Part shown: positions 54,720 through 64,000 of the stretch, piece by piece
Numbering within the stretch: the stretch's first letter is position 1
Layout of the letters: each line of letters starts with the position of its first letter
Assembly (NCBI GenBank): GCA_958295665.1
Contig: OY282559.1
Coordinates: 269,174,347 to 269,238,346 of the forward strand
Reading direction: 5' to 3'
Length of the DNA stretch: 64,000 nt
Origin: Tipula vernalis
Lineage: Eukaryota > Arthropoda > Insecta > Diptera > Tipulidae
Position numbers and translations under genes: made by a program
Notes under the pieces: generated by a model
Seen by the model: the letters and a program-made list of their open reading frames with translations, nothing else
The model's database searches: none
Told to the model about the DNA's origin: nothing

Positions 54720-56890
54720 CTTAAGACTTTCTTACCCGTTGAAACTGCGCTTTCTCAATCGTGACAATCGTGTGAGTTTCTTCCATGAACACTACCCTTG
54801 ATCCTTCCGCTGCCACCACCTCGCACCTTGTAAAGGGGATAAGTGTTTCAGGGTAAATTGCACTTTCTCCATGTGTCATTCGAAATGGTGACCCATCAGC
54901 TAGCTGCATATCTCAACCGGTTAAATTTTCCGCCTGCCACCGGCTCACACCTTGCAAAGGGGATAAGTGTTTCAGCATAAATTGCACTTTATACATTTGT
55001 CATTCGAAATGGTGACCCATCAGCTAGCCACATATTTAAACCGGCTTAATTTTCCCGGAAAATCGTGTGAGTTTCTTCCATGAACATCACTCTTGATTCT
55101 TGCACTGCCACCGCCTCGCACCTTGTAAAGGGGATAAGTGTTTCATTGTAAATTGCACTTTCTCCATTTGTCATTCGAAATGGTGACCCATCAACTAGTT
55201 GCATATCTCAACCGGTTAAGTTATCCTGGACAATCGTGTGAGTTTCTTCCATGAACACTACCTTTGATTCTTGTGCTGCCACCGTCTCCCACATTGTAAA
55301 GGGGGTAAGTGTTTCATGGTAAATTGCACTTTCTCCATTTGTCATTCGAAATGGTGACCCATCAGCTAGCTGCATATCTCAATCGATTAAATTTTCCCGG
55401 ACAATCTTGTGAGTTTCTTCCATGAATACTACTCTTGATTCTTGCGCTGCCACCGCCTCGCACCTTGTAAAAGGGATGAGTATTTCAGGGTAAATTGCAC
55501 TTTCTCCATTTGCCATTCGAAATGGTCCACACCATCGTGTGAGTTTCTTCCATGAACACTACCCTTGATTCTTGCGCTACCACCGCTTCGCACCTTATAA
55601 AGGGGATAAGTGTTTCATGTTTTAAATTGCACTTTCTCCATTTATCATTCGAAATGGTGACCCATCAGCTAGCTGCATATTTCAACCGGTTAAATTTTCC
55701 CGGACAATCGTGTGAGTTTCTTCCATGAACACTACCTTTGATTCTTTCGCTGCGACCGCCTCGCACCTTGTAAAGGGGATAAGTGTTTCAGAGTAAATTG
55801 CACTTTCTCCATTTGTCATTCGAAGTGGTGAACCATCTGCTAGCTGCATTTCAACCTTTTAAATGTTCCCTTACAATCGTGTAAGTTTCTTCCATAAACA
55901 CTACCCTTCATTTTGTGCTGTCACTGCCTCCCACCTTGTAAAGTGGATAAGTGTTATAGTTTTAAATTGCTTTTTCTCCATTTATCATTCGAAATGGTGA
56001 CCCATCAGCAGCTAGCTGCTTTTCTTAACCGGTTAAATTTTCCCTTACAATCGTTTGAGTTTACAACGGTGATCCACAAGCTGGAAAATCATTTGAGTTT
56101 CTTCCATGAACACTACCTTTGATTCTTGTGCTGCCACCGCCTCCCACCTTGTAAAGGGGGTAAGTGATTCATGGTAAATTGCAATTTCTCCATTTGACGC
56201 ATATCGCAACCGGTTAAATTTTCCCGGACAATCGTGTGAGTTTCTTCCATGAACCCTACCTTTGATTCTTTCGCTGCGACCACCTCGCACCTTGTAAAGG
56301 GGATAAGTGTTTCAGAGTAAATTGCACTTTCTCCATTTGTCATTCGAAATGGTGAACCATCTGCTAGCTGCATTTCAACCTTTTAAATGTTCCCTTACAA
56401 TCGTGTAAGTTTCTTCCATGAACACTACCCTTCATTTTGCGCTGCCACTGCCTCGCACCTTGTAAAGGGGATAAGTGTTTCATGTTTTAAATTGCACTTG
56501 CTCCATTTATCATTCGAAATTGTGACCCATTAGCTAGCTGCATATCTCAACCGGTTAAATTTTCCCTTTCAATCGTGTGAGTTTACAATGGTGACCCATC
56601 AGCTGGAAAATCGTGTGAGTTTCTTCCATGAACACTACCCTTGATTCTTGTGCTGTCACCGCCTCCCACCTTGTAAAGAGGGTAAGTGATTCATGGTAAA
56701 TTGCACTTTCTCCATTAGTCATTCGAAATGGTGACCCATCAGCTAGCTGCAAATGTCAATCGATTAAATTTTCCCGGACAATCTTGCGAATTCCTTCCAT
56801 AAATACTACTCTTGATTCTTGCGCTGTCACCGCCTCGCACCTTGTAAAGGGGATAAGTATTTCATGTTTTAAATTGCACTTTAATAAAAA
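54720..56890. repeat. Satellite array, unit about 170 bp, roughly 12 copies
   Basis: Units begin with GTGTGAGTTTCTTCCATGAA (for example 55238, 55409, 55539, 55709, 55880) and contain CACCTTGTAAAGGGGATAAG, CACTTTCTCCATTTGTCATT and GGTGACCCATCAGCTAGCTG. Spacing is 170-171 bp in most full copies; some are shortened (first, fifth) or carry 35-40 bp extra (near 56055 and 56577). Each unit is open on the minus strand as MQLADGSPFRMTNGESAIY-type text, so the unit may derive from a coding sequence. Confidence 0.93.
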
Positions 56891-56944
56891 ATTGTGGTGT
56901 GCTCTATAAAATAGCTACGTAATTTCGAAGTAGCCCAGTGAAAA

Positions 56945-57338
56945 AGAATAATGGTGTACAAGACGCAGGGTTTGAGTTGAAATTGAGTTCGAGTTGAAAG
57001 AGAAGTTCGGTTAGAGATTAATTTGAGGTCGAGTTTAGGGTATAGTGGGAAGATTCATACACTCATGTAGCTTTCGAATCGAGTTAATTTTGGGATTGGG
57101 TTGGAAAATAAGTGTAGAGTTGAGCAGAGGGTTTAGATTTGGGTCGAGCCAAGTTGAGTTGACGTGGAATTGGGATTTAGTTAGCTTGCATTGGGATGTG
57201 AGTTGTTCGATTGGGGAATTATTTAGGGATTGATTTGAAGTAAGGTTAATGGTTGATTTGGTGATTTAATTGATGGCTGTTGCAATTGACATAGAGGTTG
57301 AGTTGTAAATTGAGCTGGAGGTTAAGCTGAAGATTGAC
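56945..57338 (+). repeat. Degenerate GAGTTG-rich minisatellite
   Basis: About 400 bp of imperfect GAGTTGA/GGGATTG/GAGGTTGA units, G- and T-rich on the plus strand. Similar text resumes at about 59975-60020 on the other side of the piggyBac element. Confidence 0.8.
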
Positions 57339-57614
57339 TTAAAACCTTCATCCGTCCCTCAAAATAAATAACACTAAAGTTCCTCGAGGTCAAAATGGAC
57401 CTATATGAATTTACATCAAAAAACATATTTTTTTATTTTTATTTCTAATTTTATTAAATAAAATAAAACAAAAATGAAGTTTTTATATACATTAATTCAA
57501 TTTATAAATTATAAATTTTATTTATAAATTATTGCTTTTCTTAGTTCTTTATACACTGATGACATAAATTGTTGGTATGAGCCTTACATAAAAATCTCGT
57601 ACAAATCTGGCACT

Positions 57615-58128
57615 TAGATGTGTGTTTGTTGGCCGATTTTTCGCAGAAACTGCAGCGGCCACGTTTTCGTTCAGCATTTGCACTTGCAGATGTTCCCGGT
57701 GATAATTGTTGGGTATTTGATGCTGTAAGATCCGCGATTAAATTTCGGCACCCTTTGGAGCGTGGGAGGTAAAATCTTCTAGTAATTTACGCGTTTATTA
57801 AAGATTCACAAAGTGTTTCAATAAAAAGTCGTCTTCGATGATGCTTCTGAATATTCAAATCAGGATAAACGCTAGTGATTAGCACGAATGCATTAACAAC
57901 TGACACGTCCAATATATTAGCAAACACCACTACTGGCCATCTATTCGTTTTTCTTTCAGAGGTATAGCATGCAACCATTTTATCCACTGTATCGACTCCA
58001 CCTTTTGTCGCATTATAATCCAAAATTATGCTTGGTTTTTTTTCAGCATCATTTCCAATCTCTTTACGGTTATGGAGCGTGCTTTGCAGGATGACACACT
58101 TGTTTTTTCTCGGAACATAAGACACCAT
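57615..58128 (-). pseudogene. piggyBac transposase, C-terminal part with zinc domain
   Basis: The 113-codon frame 57787-58128 has LDYNATKGGVDTVDKMV (third catalytic Asp at residue 46 of this frame) and ERKTNRWPVVVFANILDVS. After a stop the strand continues (57760-57615) with a Cys/His cluster CSFCEKSANKHTSKCQIC...C..H, the C-terminal zinc-binding domain that recognises the transposon ends. Together with 58300-59175 this is a whole but frame-broken transposase. Confidence 0.88.
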
Positions 58129-58299
58129 AGTTGTCTTTCGGGTAAATGCGAATATTTAGGAAAATATAGGTTTGCCTTTTACTTCAAGAAGTATAGATGG
58201 AATTGATGTCTTATTTTTTCGGATTGTTCCAATCATTGTCATATGCGCTTTAACAACATTTGCCCAAGTTCATACGAGGTAAAAAATTATCGATTGTTA

Positions 58300-59175
58300 C
58301 ATTTCTACCTTTCAGCTGAGTTGAACACAAATCAAGTACCACGCGTAAACCTTGGTTTCTTTCAGGTGCAGCACCAGCTTTCTTTCCCGTGTTAATTTGT
58401 ATGTTCCAAACATAGGTATTTTTGCGATCGCAAAGTACCCAAAATTTAGCTCATACTTTGTAGGTTTATTTGGCATGTATTGGCGGAACGGACATCTTCC
58501 GCGAAATCCAACCAATTGTTCATCGACGGTTACGTATTCGCCTGGGTTGAGTAAGTTTGGCAATATTTCCACCCATTTATCCCACAACTCTCGAATTGGG
58601 GCCAACTTGTCCATACTTCTACGAGTAGCTCGTGTCGTGCGATCATCAAACCTTATGACCCTTGAAATTGTTTTGAATCGTTTCAATGACATAGTCGAAC
58701 GGAAAATATGTCGGCCTTTTTGCTCATGCCACAAATTATCTAGTGCCTCATTATTGGATTTATACACACCTGCTAATATCAATAGACCAATATAGGCTTC
58801 CAGCTCTATGCAATCCACAGCTTTCCAATCGCCTCCATAAACCCGAACCCCTTCCAAGTTCGTATTATCGGCAACAATTTGTTGTATGCCTTTAGTGATA
58901 AGCAATTGAAAAGCTGATTTTTGATCCGATATACGAGTAATTGCATATCTTGTAATCCCTGGAGTAAGCTGCATTACGTTCGAGGATGGAGCTCGACCAC
59001 TCTGAGGAAATGGACTAGAAAACCATTCAATCTGTTTGTCCTTAGATTTGTATGACGATACTGGTTCTTCTGAATAAACGTCATCTTCACTGTCATATGA
59101 ATCTGCATCAAATTCTACGTGACCTGAAGTCTCAGAGCACGTGTCGTCTTCAGATAACGCTGCACTGGAAGCCAT
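58300..59175 (-). CDS. piggyBac transposase, N-terminal two thirds
   Basis: The ATG at 59175 opens a 287-codon frame. It starts with an acidic Ser/Asp-rich region (1-45) and has the conserved FSPFPQSGR-type segment near 52-60, then the DDE_Tnp_1_7 block: YIGLLILAGV, RFKTISRVIRFDD and EYVTVDEQLVGFRGRCPF with the first catalytic Asp at 218, then MPNKPTKYELNF. The frame ends in QLS after a shift at about 58330. In another frame VTIDNF (near 58290) supplies the second Asp. The enzyme cuts and pastes the element at TTAA. Confidence 0.92.
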
Positions 59176-59317
59176 ATCTCATTCGTGTAACACCTTACAA
59201 AAATGTGTAATGTTTTATAAATAGTGGTTTCAAATTTCCGATAAAATAACTCACTTACCTTTATATATAGTTAATATTTATATTTGATTTCCCAAACCAC
59301 TTACACAAGTTTATAAA

Positions 59318-59447
59318 CCCTGTGTTTTTTTACTATATCGGAGAGATCAGACAGAAAGAAAAAAGAATCTGCGTTTTTATTTTTCACGTATTCTTTTTTT
59401 TGTTATTGTTCTGTCTGATCTCTCCGATATAATAAAAAAACACAGGG
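59318..59447. mobile_element. 130-bp MITE with 39-bp inverted repeats
   Basis: CCCTGTGTTTTTTTACTATA... at 59318-59356 pairs with its inverse at 59409-59447, nearly perfectly. Flanks TTTATAAA and AATATAAA agree at 6 of 8 positions. It lies about 140 bp upstream of the piggyBac ATG, in that element's 5' region. Confidence 0.88.
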
Positions 59448-59975
59448 AATATAAAAATTATATACACTACACCCTACACCCTCTAAACTTTTACATCCGA
59501 ATTCTAACACAAAGAATTTAAAAATTTACGTTAGAGTAAAATTTATGTCATTACTATCGCGTTTTATAGTTTTGAAAACGGACGATTTTATGAAAAGGCA
59601 CAACAAATTTATAGAACGAAACAAAAGTAAAGTTGAACAAAATGTAAAAAATGAATTTATTATTCGGTGATTTCCCTAAATATATGATAAGAATGCAATA
59701 TAATCTATGTTAATGGCAAAATAACAATTATATATCTATAAAATTACTATGGGCCATTTTTGACCCCGAGGATATTTAGTGTTTCTTATTTTATTGCGGT
59801 GTAACGGTAAATCGAAGAATATTAAATTTTTATATAATACTTATTTTGAACATATTAGACAAAGTCACTAAGTTACACATTTGTGATGTTTATATTTATC
59901 AAGATTTTCGAAAGAAAAAGTGCATTTGGGTCGAAATGGACCCGAGGGACGGGGGTCGAAATGGACCCGAGGTTC

Positions 59976-60169
59976 ATTTCGGAATTGATTTGGAAGTTGA
60001 ATTAATGAAGACCGAAGTTCTGATCACCTTATGAGGTTTCAGCCCTTTACATTTTTTTACTAAAATTTTCATAATATTTTACTGATTGCTTTCTTTAATG
60101 TAAATAAGAAAAGACTAATTGACAAGCGCATTTACAAAAGTTATACTCTTTACATAGTTTCATCACTAA
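59976..60169. other. Minisatellite tail and spacer
   Basis: GGAATTGATTTGGAAGTTGA-type text to about 60020 matches the minisatellite left of the piggyBac element; then AT-rich spacer. Confidence 0.5.
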
Positions 60170-60790
60170 GGTTGTATGGTCAACTTTATTAAACGCCTTA
60201 GAAAAATCTCAAAGAACTAGAATACCAAATTTACCATCTTCTATATTAGTAGTAATGTCGTCCACAACTTTTAAAAGTGCTGTTGTAGTAGTGCTATAAT
60301 TCGCTTGAAAACCAGATTGATATTTGTTTAATAAGTTATACTTTGTTAAATGACCGTTTGTTTGGTATTGAATAATTTTTTCAAACAGTTTTGATAACAC
60401 TGGTACAATGCTAGCTGGGCGAAAATCGTTCACAGTAACGGGGGCACGTGTTTTAGGAATAGGTGTAACTACAGCTATTTTCCACGTATCTGGAAAGAAA
60501 TGGAACAAAATTATTGGCGTTTAAAATTTAATAAAAATAAGTGGTATGCCATCAGCACCAGCCGTGCCGGATTTAATTCTATGAAAATGAAGGGAATCTT
60601 CATCAGTAGAAACATTACGAAAATAGAAAGCATTTTCAGAACTATATTGCAACGTATCCAAATTCAACGTAATATTATTTGCAAGGAAAACAAAACCAAA
60701 ATATTCATTAAACTCTTCTGAAGTTATATTATATTTCGCGTCGGCACAAGGAGAATGAATGTAAGCCCTAAACTTTTCCAGAATAATTTA
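60170..60790 (-). pseudogene. LINE reverse transcriptase fragment (N-terminal half)
   Basis: The 99-codon frame 60209-60508 reads FFPDTWKIAVVTPIPKT, VNDFRPASIVPVLSKLFEK, LLNKYQSGFQANYSTTTTAL and DGKFGILVL. Downstream text GVFNKVDHTTL-like (FSKAFNKVDH in a shifted frame) gives the first catalytic Asp of a non-LTR RT. Upstream, to about 60790, SGTAGADGIPLIFIKF extends the match. The YxDD part is missing. Clade unclear (Jockey/CR1-like). Confidence 0.85.
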
Positions 60791-61136
60791 CATGGGATCT
60801 TTTTGTTAAACCGATCATTGAAAAATGGGCGTTTTGTGATAATTCTGATAAATTCTGATCGATTGAATCGCCACTAGCGATGATTTCCAATATAATTGAC
60901 ATCACAGAGCTCGCTGCTTAATTATATGATTTTAATATGTTCCGAAGTTGTAAGAGAATTCAATCCAGTTTCGAACTGATGAGCTTATGATTTTGAAAAA
61001 ATCAATCTTCTCATCAGGCCGCGGCGACTGGACTGATTATACCACAATTTACATTCTATATATACAGAATGTGCTGTGCGTTAAGTACTAGCAAATCGTA
61101 CTAATACACAATTACAATATACAAACCATCAAGTAG
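60791..61136. other. Non-coding spacer
   Basis: AT-rich with no feature that I can name. Confidence 0.4.
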
Positions 61137-61430
61137 TTGAACCATCAGAAATGGTCGACGGCGGAAATTTTTGGAAGATTTGGGGGAAGATTTGTGCATT
61201 CCTGTTATGAGCAAAAGGGCGAAAATAGGAGAATAAGAGACGCAACTGGGCGGCTAACCCAAAAAGGTCAATGTCATCTGTCCTATAGGGAAGAAAAGCG
61301 GAAAAGCCCTACGCGAAAGCTTTGTTTTCAGTGCAAAAAGCCAGTTTGTCAAATGCACAGCCTTACGCAAACGAAGTGCGAGGAATGCCACAGGCCTAAT
61401 TTTTTATCTTTTTATAATTTTTTTAATTTC
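61137..61430 (+). pseudogene. piggyBac transposase C-terminal zinc domain, second copy
   Basis: A 113-codon frame whose residues 15-90 read RDATGRLTQKGQCHL, then REEKRKSPTRKLCFQCKKPV, CQMHSLTQTKCEECH. The Cys pattern C-x2-C...C-x2-H...C-x2-C matches the C-terminal domain of piggyBac transposases. Only this end is present; the catalytic core is absent upstream. It is a different family from the copy at 57.3-60.0 kb because the linker sequence does not match. Confidence 0.72.
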
Positions 61431-62110
61431 TATAATTTTAAAATTTTTGTACATATCAATGAATTACTAGTGAAATAAAATTACAATACATTACATATGG
61501 TAATTACATGTACTCATATTATGTACTATACAACTTTTTGTTTTATTAGTTCTAGTATCACAAATTTCAAAATTTGGACAGGTTTTTAACCCACGCTTCA
61601 CATTAACATGGGCAAATATTCACATCAACCATCATACAATTTGTCTAAAATATCCAAACTTGCAATATAAGCCGGAATTTAAAATTTATTTACTGAATTT
61701 TACAGGTTATGACGGTATAAAGAAAAAAAATTTATACCCGGGTGTATATACCCGTCAAGATGAGAGAAAAAGAGTAAAAAAAGTACTCAACAATTTTTCT
61801 CTTCTTGGTATTTTCAAAAGAAAAAACCCAGAAATTTAATAACTGAGTGTAAATCAAATTAAAATTCGTTAAATAATAGCAGTATTCAAAAGTGAAATTT
61901 TAGATCTATACCCGGGTAAATCCAGTCAAAGTGAAGGTTAAAATAATAATGTATTTTTTTTATATTCAGTTTTTCGTAATATACATACATATGGTTATGG
62001 AAACAAATGTTAATAATTTTTGTAGAAATAATATTTTATTGACAAAATTTTAACAACAGGTAAAAATTTTATATAATTTTAAAGTCAACCTGGAGGCATG
62101 TTGAATTTTC
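61431..62110. other. AT-rich non-coding DNA
   Basis: TATACCCGGGT occurs twice (about 61733 and 61909) with an extra TATACCCGTC between. No gene. Confidence 0.45.
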
Positions 62111-62124
62111 ATGGCGAAATCTGA

Positions 62125-62466
62125 TTATAATTTACTCATAAATAACGGCGACAATGTCTTTTTTATTTTTTCAAGGACTATCGCATTTTCTAATTGGTGC
62201 TCTTCATTCTCAATTGAACTAACATTAGGATCGATTGTAGTTGACGTTTTCGGTGTAACAAGTGAAGTAGATAATCCTTGGCCTGATGATGCTTCCATTT
62301 TAGTTTTTAGGCGTTTCCAACAAACGTAAAGACAGCACTTTGAACAATTTGATACATTTTTGTTTGTTTTACGCTTAGTTGAATAAGGCAGAAGATTTAT
62401 ATCATTATGATCGGTGGTTTTTCTTAGATTTTTTGAACACTTACAACACTTTTTACAGCAGCACAT
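62125..62466 (-). CDS. Unidentified Cys-rich small protein ORF
   Basis: A 113-codon frame from ATG 62466. It begins MCCCKKCCKCSKNLRK, has a second Cys cluster NCSKCCLYVCWKRLK (about residues 40-55), then a Ser/Thr-rich middle and a charged end. About ten Cys in the first 55 residues could bind metal. No family recognised. It could be a chance frame, a first exon, or the zinc part of a transposon protein. AT-rich DNA lies on both sides, with no TIR seen. Confidence 0.35.
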   Translation of the reverse strand: MCCCKKCCKCSKNLRKTTDHNDINLLPYSTKRKTNKNVSNCSKCCLYVCWKRLKTKMEASSGQGLSTSLVTPKTSTTIDPNVSSIENEEHQLENAIVLEKIKKTLSPLFMSKL

Positions 62467-62469
62467 TAT

Positions 62470-63550
62470 TAAATTTAATTTAATTTATTCCAATAACACT
62501 TATTTCCAACAACTTTTAAAATAAAATCACTTCACAATTATATTTTTAAGGCTGGTTTTATTTTTCCGTCTTAACACGACGAGTTAGATTTTATAACAAA
62601 ACTAAAAAGCATATAATTTCTACAAAAATCAATTTTCATATGTAACGCCTTAAATTATTACAACAATGCATTTTAATTTAGTTACTTATTTTAATATACA
62701 CGATATTCTTGATTTCTTGTTATTCATTAAAGTCATATGACACCTTACATGCGGGGGAATGAATGTTGTTCAATAAATTCATATCTATTCAGCTCATTCT
62801 CTAGTTACACTCTTGATGAATTAAACTAACAACTAACTCAAATATTATATTTGAATAGTAACTTATACAAAAAAACTTTTGTTTTTTAATTTGTTTTGTT
62901 ATTTAATTAAATCAAAAATCAATTTGCAAAACCTGTGTTTCCAAATTAACGTGATTTTTGAAAAGTTATAAGGGGATTTTAAAAATGTTTTGAACAGAAC
63001 GTTTGATAAACTAAATGAAGTGGATAAAGGTGTTGCCTTGAATGTCGCAAATAAAATTACTTTTGAATAGTCTATGATTAAATGTCATTAGTGCCACAAA
63101 AAACAAAAATTTTGTGTTTAGACAATATTTACCTTTAACGTAAAGAATAAAACCCTGTTAAAACGTTTAACAAGAAACGAATACAGGTTTATTACAACAT
63201 TACACCCCATCGGTGCTTTGCAAATTTTGATACTTTCAAAGAAATAATTTGCTACAAATGAAATGTAAATTTACGAGACGTTAAATGTTGTAGACGAAAT
63301 ACTTTTACTTTTAACTTACTAGGATTGTAAGAAAATTATTTTGAAACAAACAAAAAAAAAAATGTTTGCTCGTTAGGTCTGTGGATTCCTTAAGGAAAAA
63401 GCTAACAAACTTTTAACTTTTGTCTTAAGAAAAAATAGAATGAAGTAAATTACAATTAAAAAATTTTCAAATTTTTCAGATGACAAATTTAAATTCGTTT
63501 GTCTTTTCTGTCGAGCTGACAAAAATAATTTTGTTTATTCTTAAAAATAA
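62470..63550. other. AT-rich non-coding DNA
   Basis: No open frame or repeat of note. Confidence 0.5.
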
Positions 63551-63556
63551 GAAATA

Positions 63557-63730
63557 GTGGAAGGCAAACTAATCGAGGCAGTTCGATCGTTCATTTTTAT
63601 ATACGACAAAACTTGTAAGTTACTCGTATATAAAAATAAAATTGCCACCGCCAATGCATGGCAAGATATTGGTAAAACCATGAGCCGTTCTCCTGATGCG
63701 GAAATAAAAACCTTTCAAATTTATGGATGA
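63557..63730 (+). pseudogene. MADF-domain exon (partial)
   Basis: An open reading of 57 codons: EGKLIEAVRSFIFIYDKTCK, then VYKNKIATANAWQDIGKTMS, then a stop TGA at 63728-63730. LIEAVR..P.LYD.....Y......AW..I is the MADF pattern, a Myb-like DNA-binding domain common in insect regulators and in accessory proteins of PIF/Harbinger transposons. There is no ATG in frame (TAA at 63548), and the C-terminal third of the domain is missing. A splice donor in this frame was not obvious, so it is either an exon or a remnant. Confidence 0.65.
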
Positions 63731-64000
63731 GATAAGCTTTTTGCGGCCATATATCCAGATGGAGTAAGGCTTACATCTGTTAATTAATAATATCATAAAT
63801 AAAATTTTATTTATCTTTTAGAATTGGGTATTGGGTGCGTCTCAATAGAGCAGGTGTTGACGATTACGATTATTTTATCGTAAGGATAATTATTAGTGAT
63901 TCAAAATGCAGAATTGAATTCACCAGGTATCACCACATTGAAGCACTTTATTTTATTTTCTTGTTTCACAATATATTGAAGCCATATATATATATATATA
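63731..64000. other. Non-coding end of window with TA repeat
   Basis: AT-rich; the last 19 bases (63982-64000) are TA dinucleotides running off the window. Confidence 0.6.

Larger units (their letters stand above)
57339..59975 (-). mobile_element. piggyBac-type transposon inserted in the minisatellite
   Basis: TTAA at the left (57339). Inverted segments ACACTAAAGTTCCTCGAGGT (57370-57405) and ACACTAAATATCCTCGGGGT (inverse of 59745-59785) lie near the two ends. Beyond the right segment are two more GGTCGAAATGGACCC copies (59929 and 59954). Minisatellite-like text on both flanks marks the limits. The right-hand TTAA is uncertain (59822 or 60002). Confidence 0.85.

Noticed and set aside
54720..56890. 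Regular repeats considered as a CRISPR array or as genuine short genes on the minus strand
   Set aside because: Whole 170-bp units repeat without spacers, the organism is eukaryotic, and frame is not kept between units.

Overview
The window is AT-rich eukaryotic DNA, and its element content points to an insect. It has BEL/Pao and Gypsy retrotransposons, a P/THAP9-like transposase, mariner-, hAT- and piggyBac-type DNA transposons, LOA/R1-like and RTE-like LINEs, and a MADF-domain exon. A fly is my best guess from the style of these families, but no gene here fixes the species. There are no operons and no convincing tRNA or rRNA genes. Nearly everything recognisable is a transposable element, usually broken and often nested in another one, as expected of pericentromeric or other gene-poor, repeat-rich DNA.

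Layout. At 0.65-0.84 kb lies a TA microsatellite. At 1.0-5.5 kb a minus-strand P-like transposase gene is split by a mariner-type element with about 400-bp inverted repeats. At 5.85-7.7 kb two opposed solo LTRs of one family sit among small inverted-repeat elements, one of which is inserted in an LTR. At 7.9-15.1 kb an insect gene family without a name that I know is interrupted by a 5.6-kb BEL element. At 15.1-17.4 kb there is non-coding DNA with TATCGATA and TGAGTCA clusters. At 17.4-24.1 kb lie a Gypsy remnant (+), a DUF4780-like ORF (-) and a second BEL remnant (-). At 24.7-28.9 kb is a Gypsy element (-). At 28.9-33.3 kb a TIR element with about 459-bp internal tandem repeats carries a 3-kb hAT-like insertion without a visible transposase.

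From 33.3 to 36.4 kb little is recognisable except an isolated BEL primer-binding site. At 36.4-39.3 kb an RTE-like LINE (+) is interrupted by a LOA/R1-like LINE (-). At 39.6-41.1 kb is a third BEL fragment (-), followed by a 1-kb degenerate 9-bp minisatellite. At 42.8-45.5 kb is a second LOA/R1-like LINE (+). At 46.9-50.7 kb is a third Gypsy element (-). At 53.2-54.0 kb are two diverged, opposed relatives of the 459-bp repeat. At 54.7-56.9 kb is a satellite of about 170 bp. At 56.9-57.3 kb is a GAGTTG-rich minisatellite that continues on the far side of a piggyBac element (57.3-60.0 kb). A LINE fragment, a piggyBac C-terminal remnant, an unidentified Cys-rich ORF and a MADF-domain exon complete the window.

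How the pieces work together: each element once encoded its own mobility, but I see frameshifts or stops in nearly all of them. The longest open frames are the BEL pol ORF (1030 codons), a Gypsy integrase ORF (368 codons) and a piggyBac transposase N-terminal ORF (287 codons). The nesting gives relative ages. Candidates for non-transposon biology are the interrupted gene at 7.9-15.1 kb, which may itself be transposase-derived, the MADF exon, and the short Cys-rich ORF near 62.3 kb.
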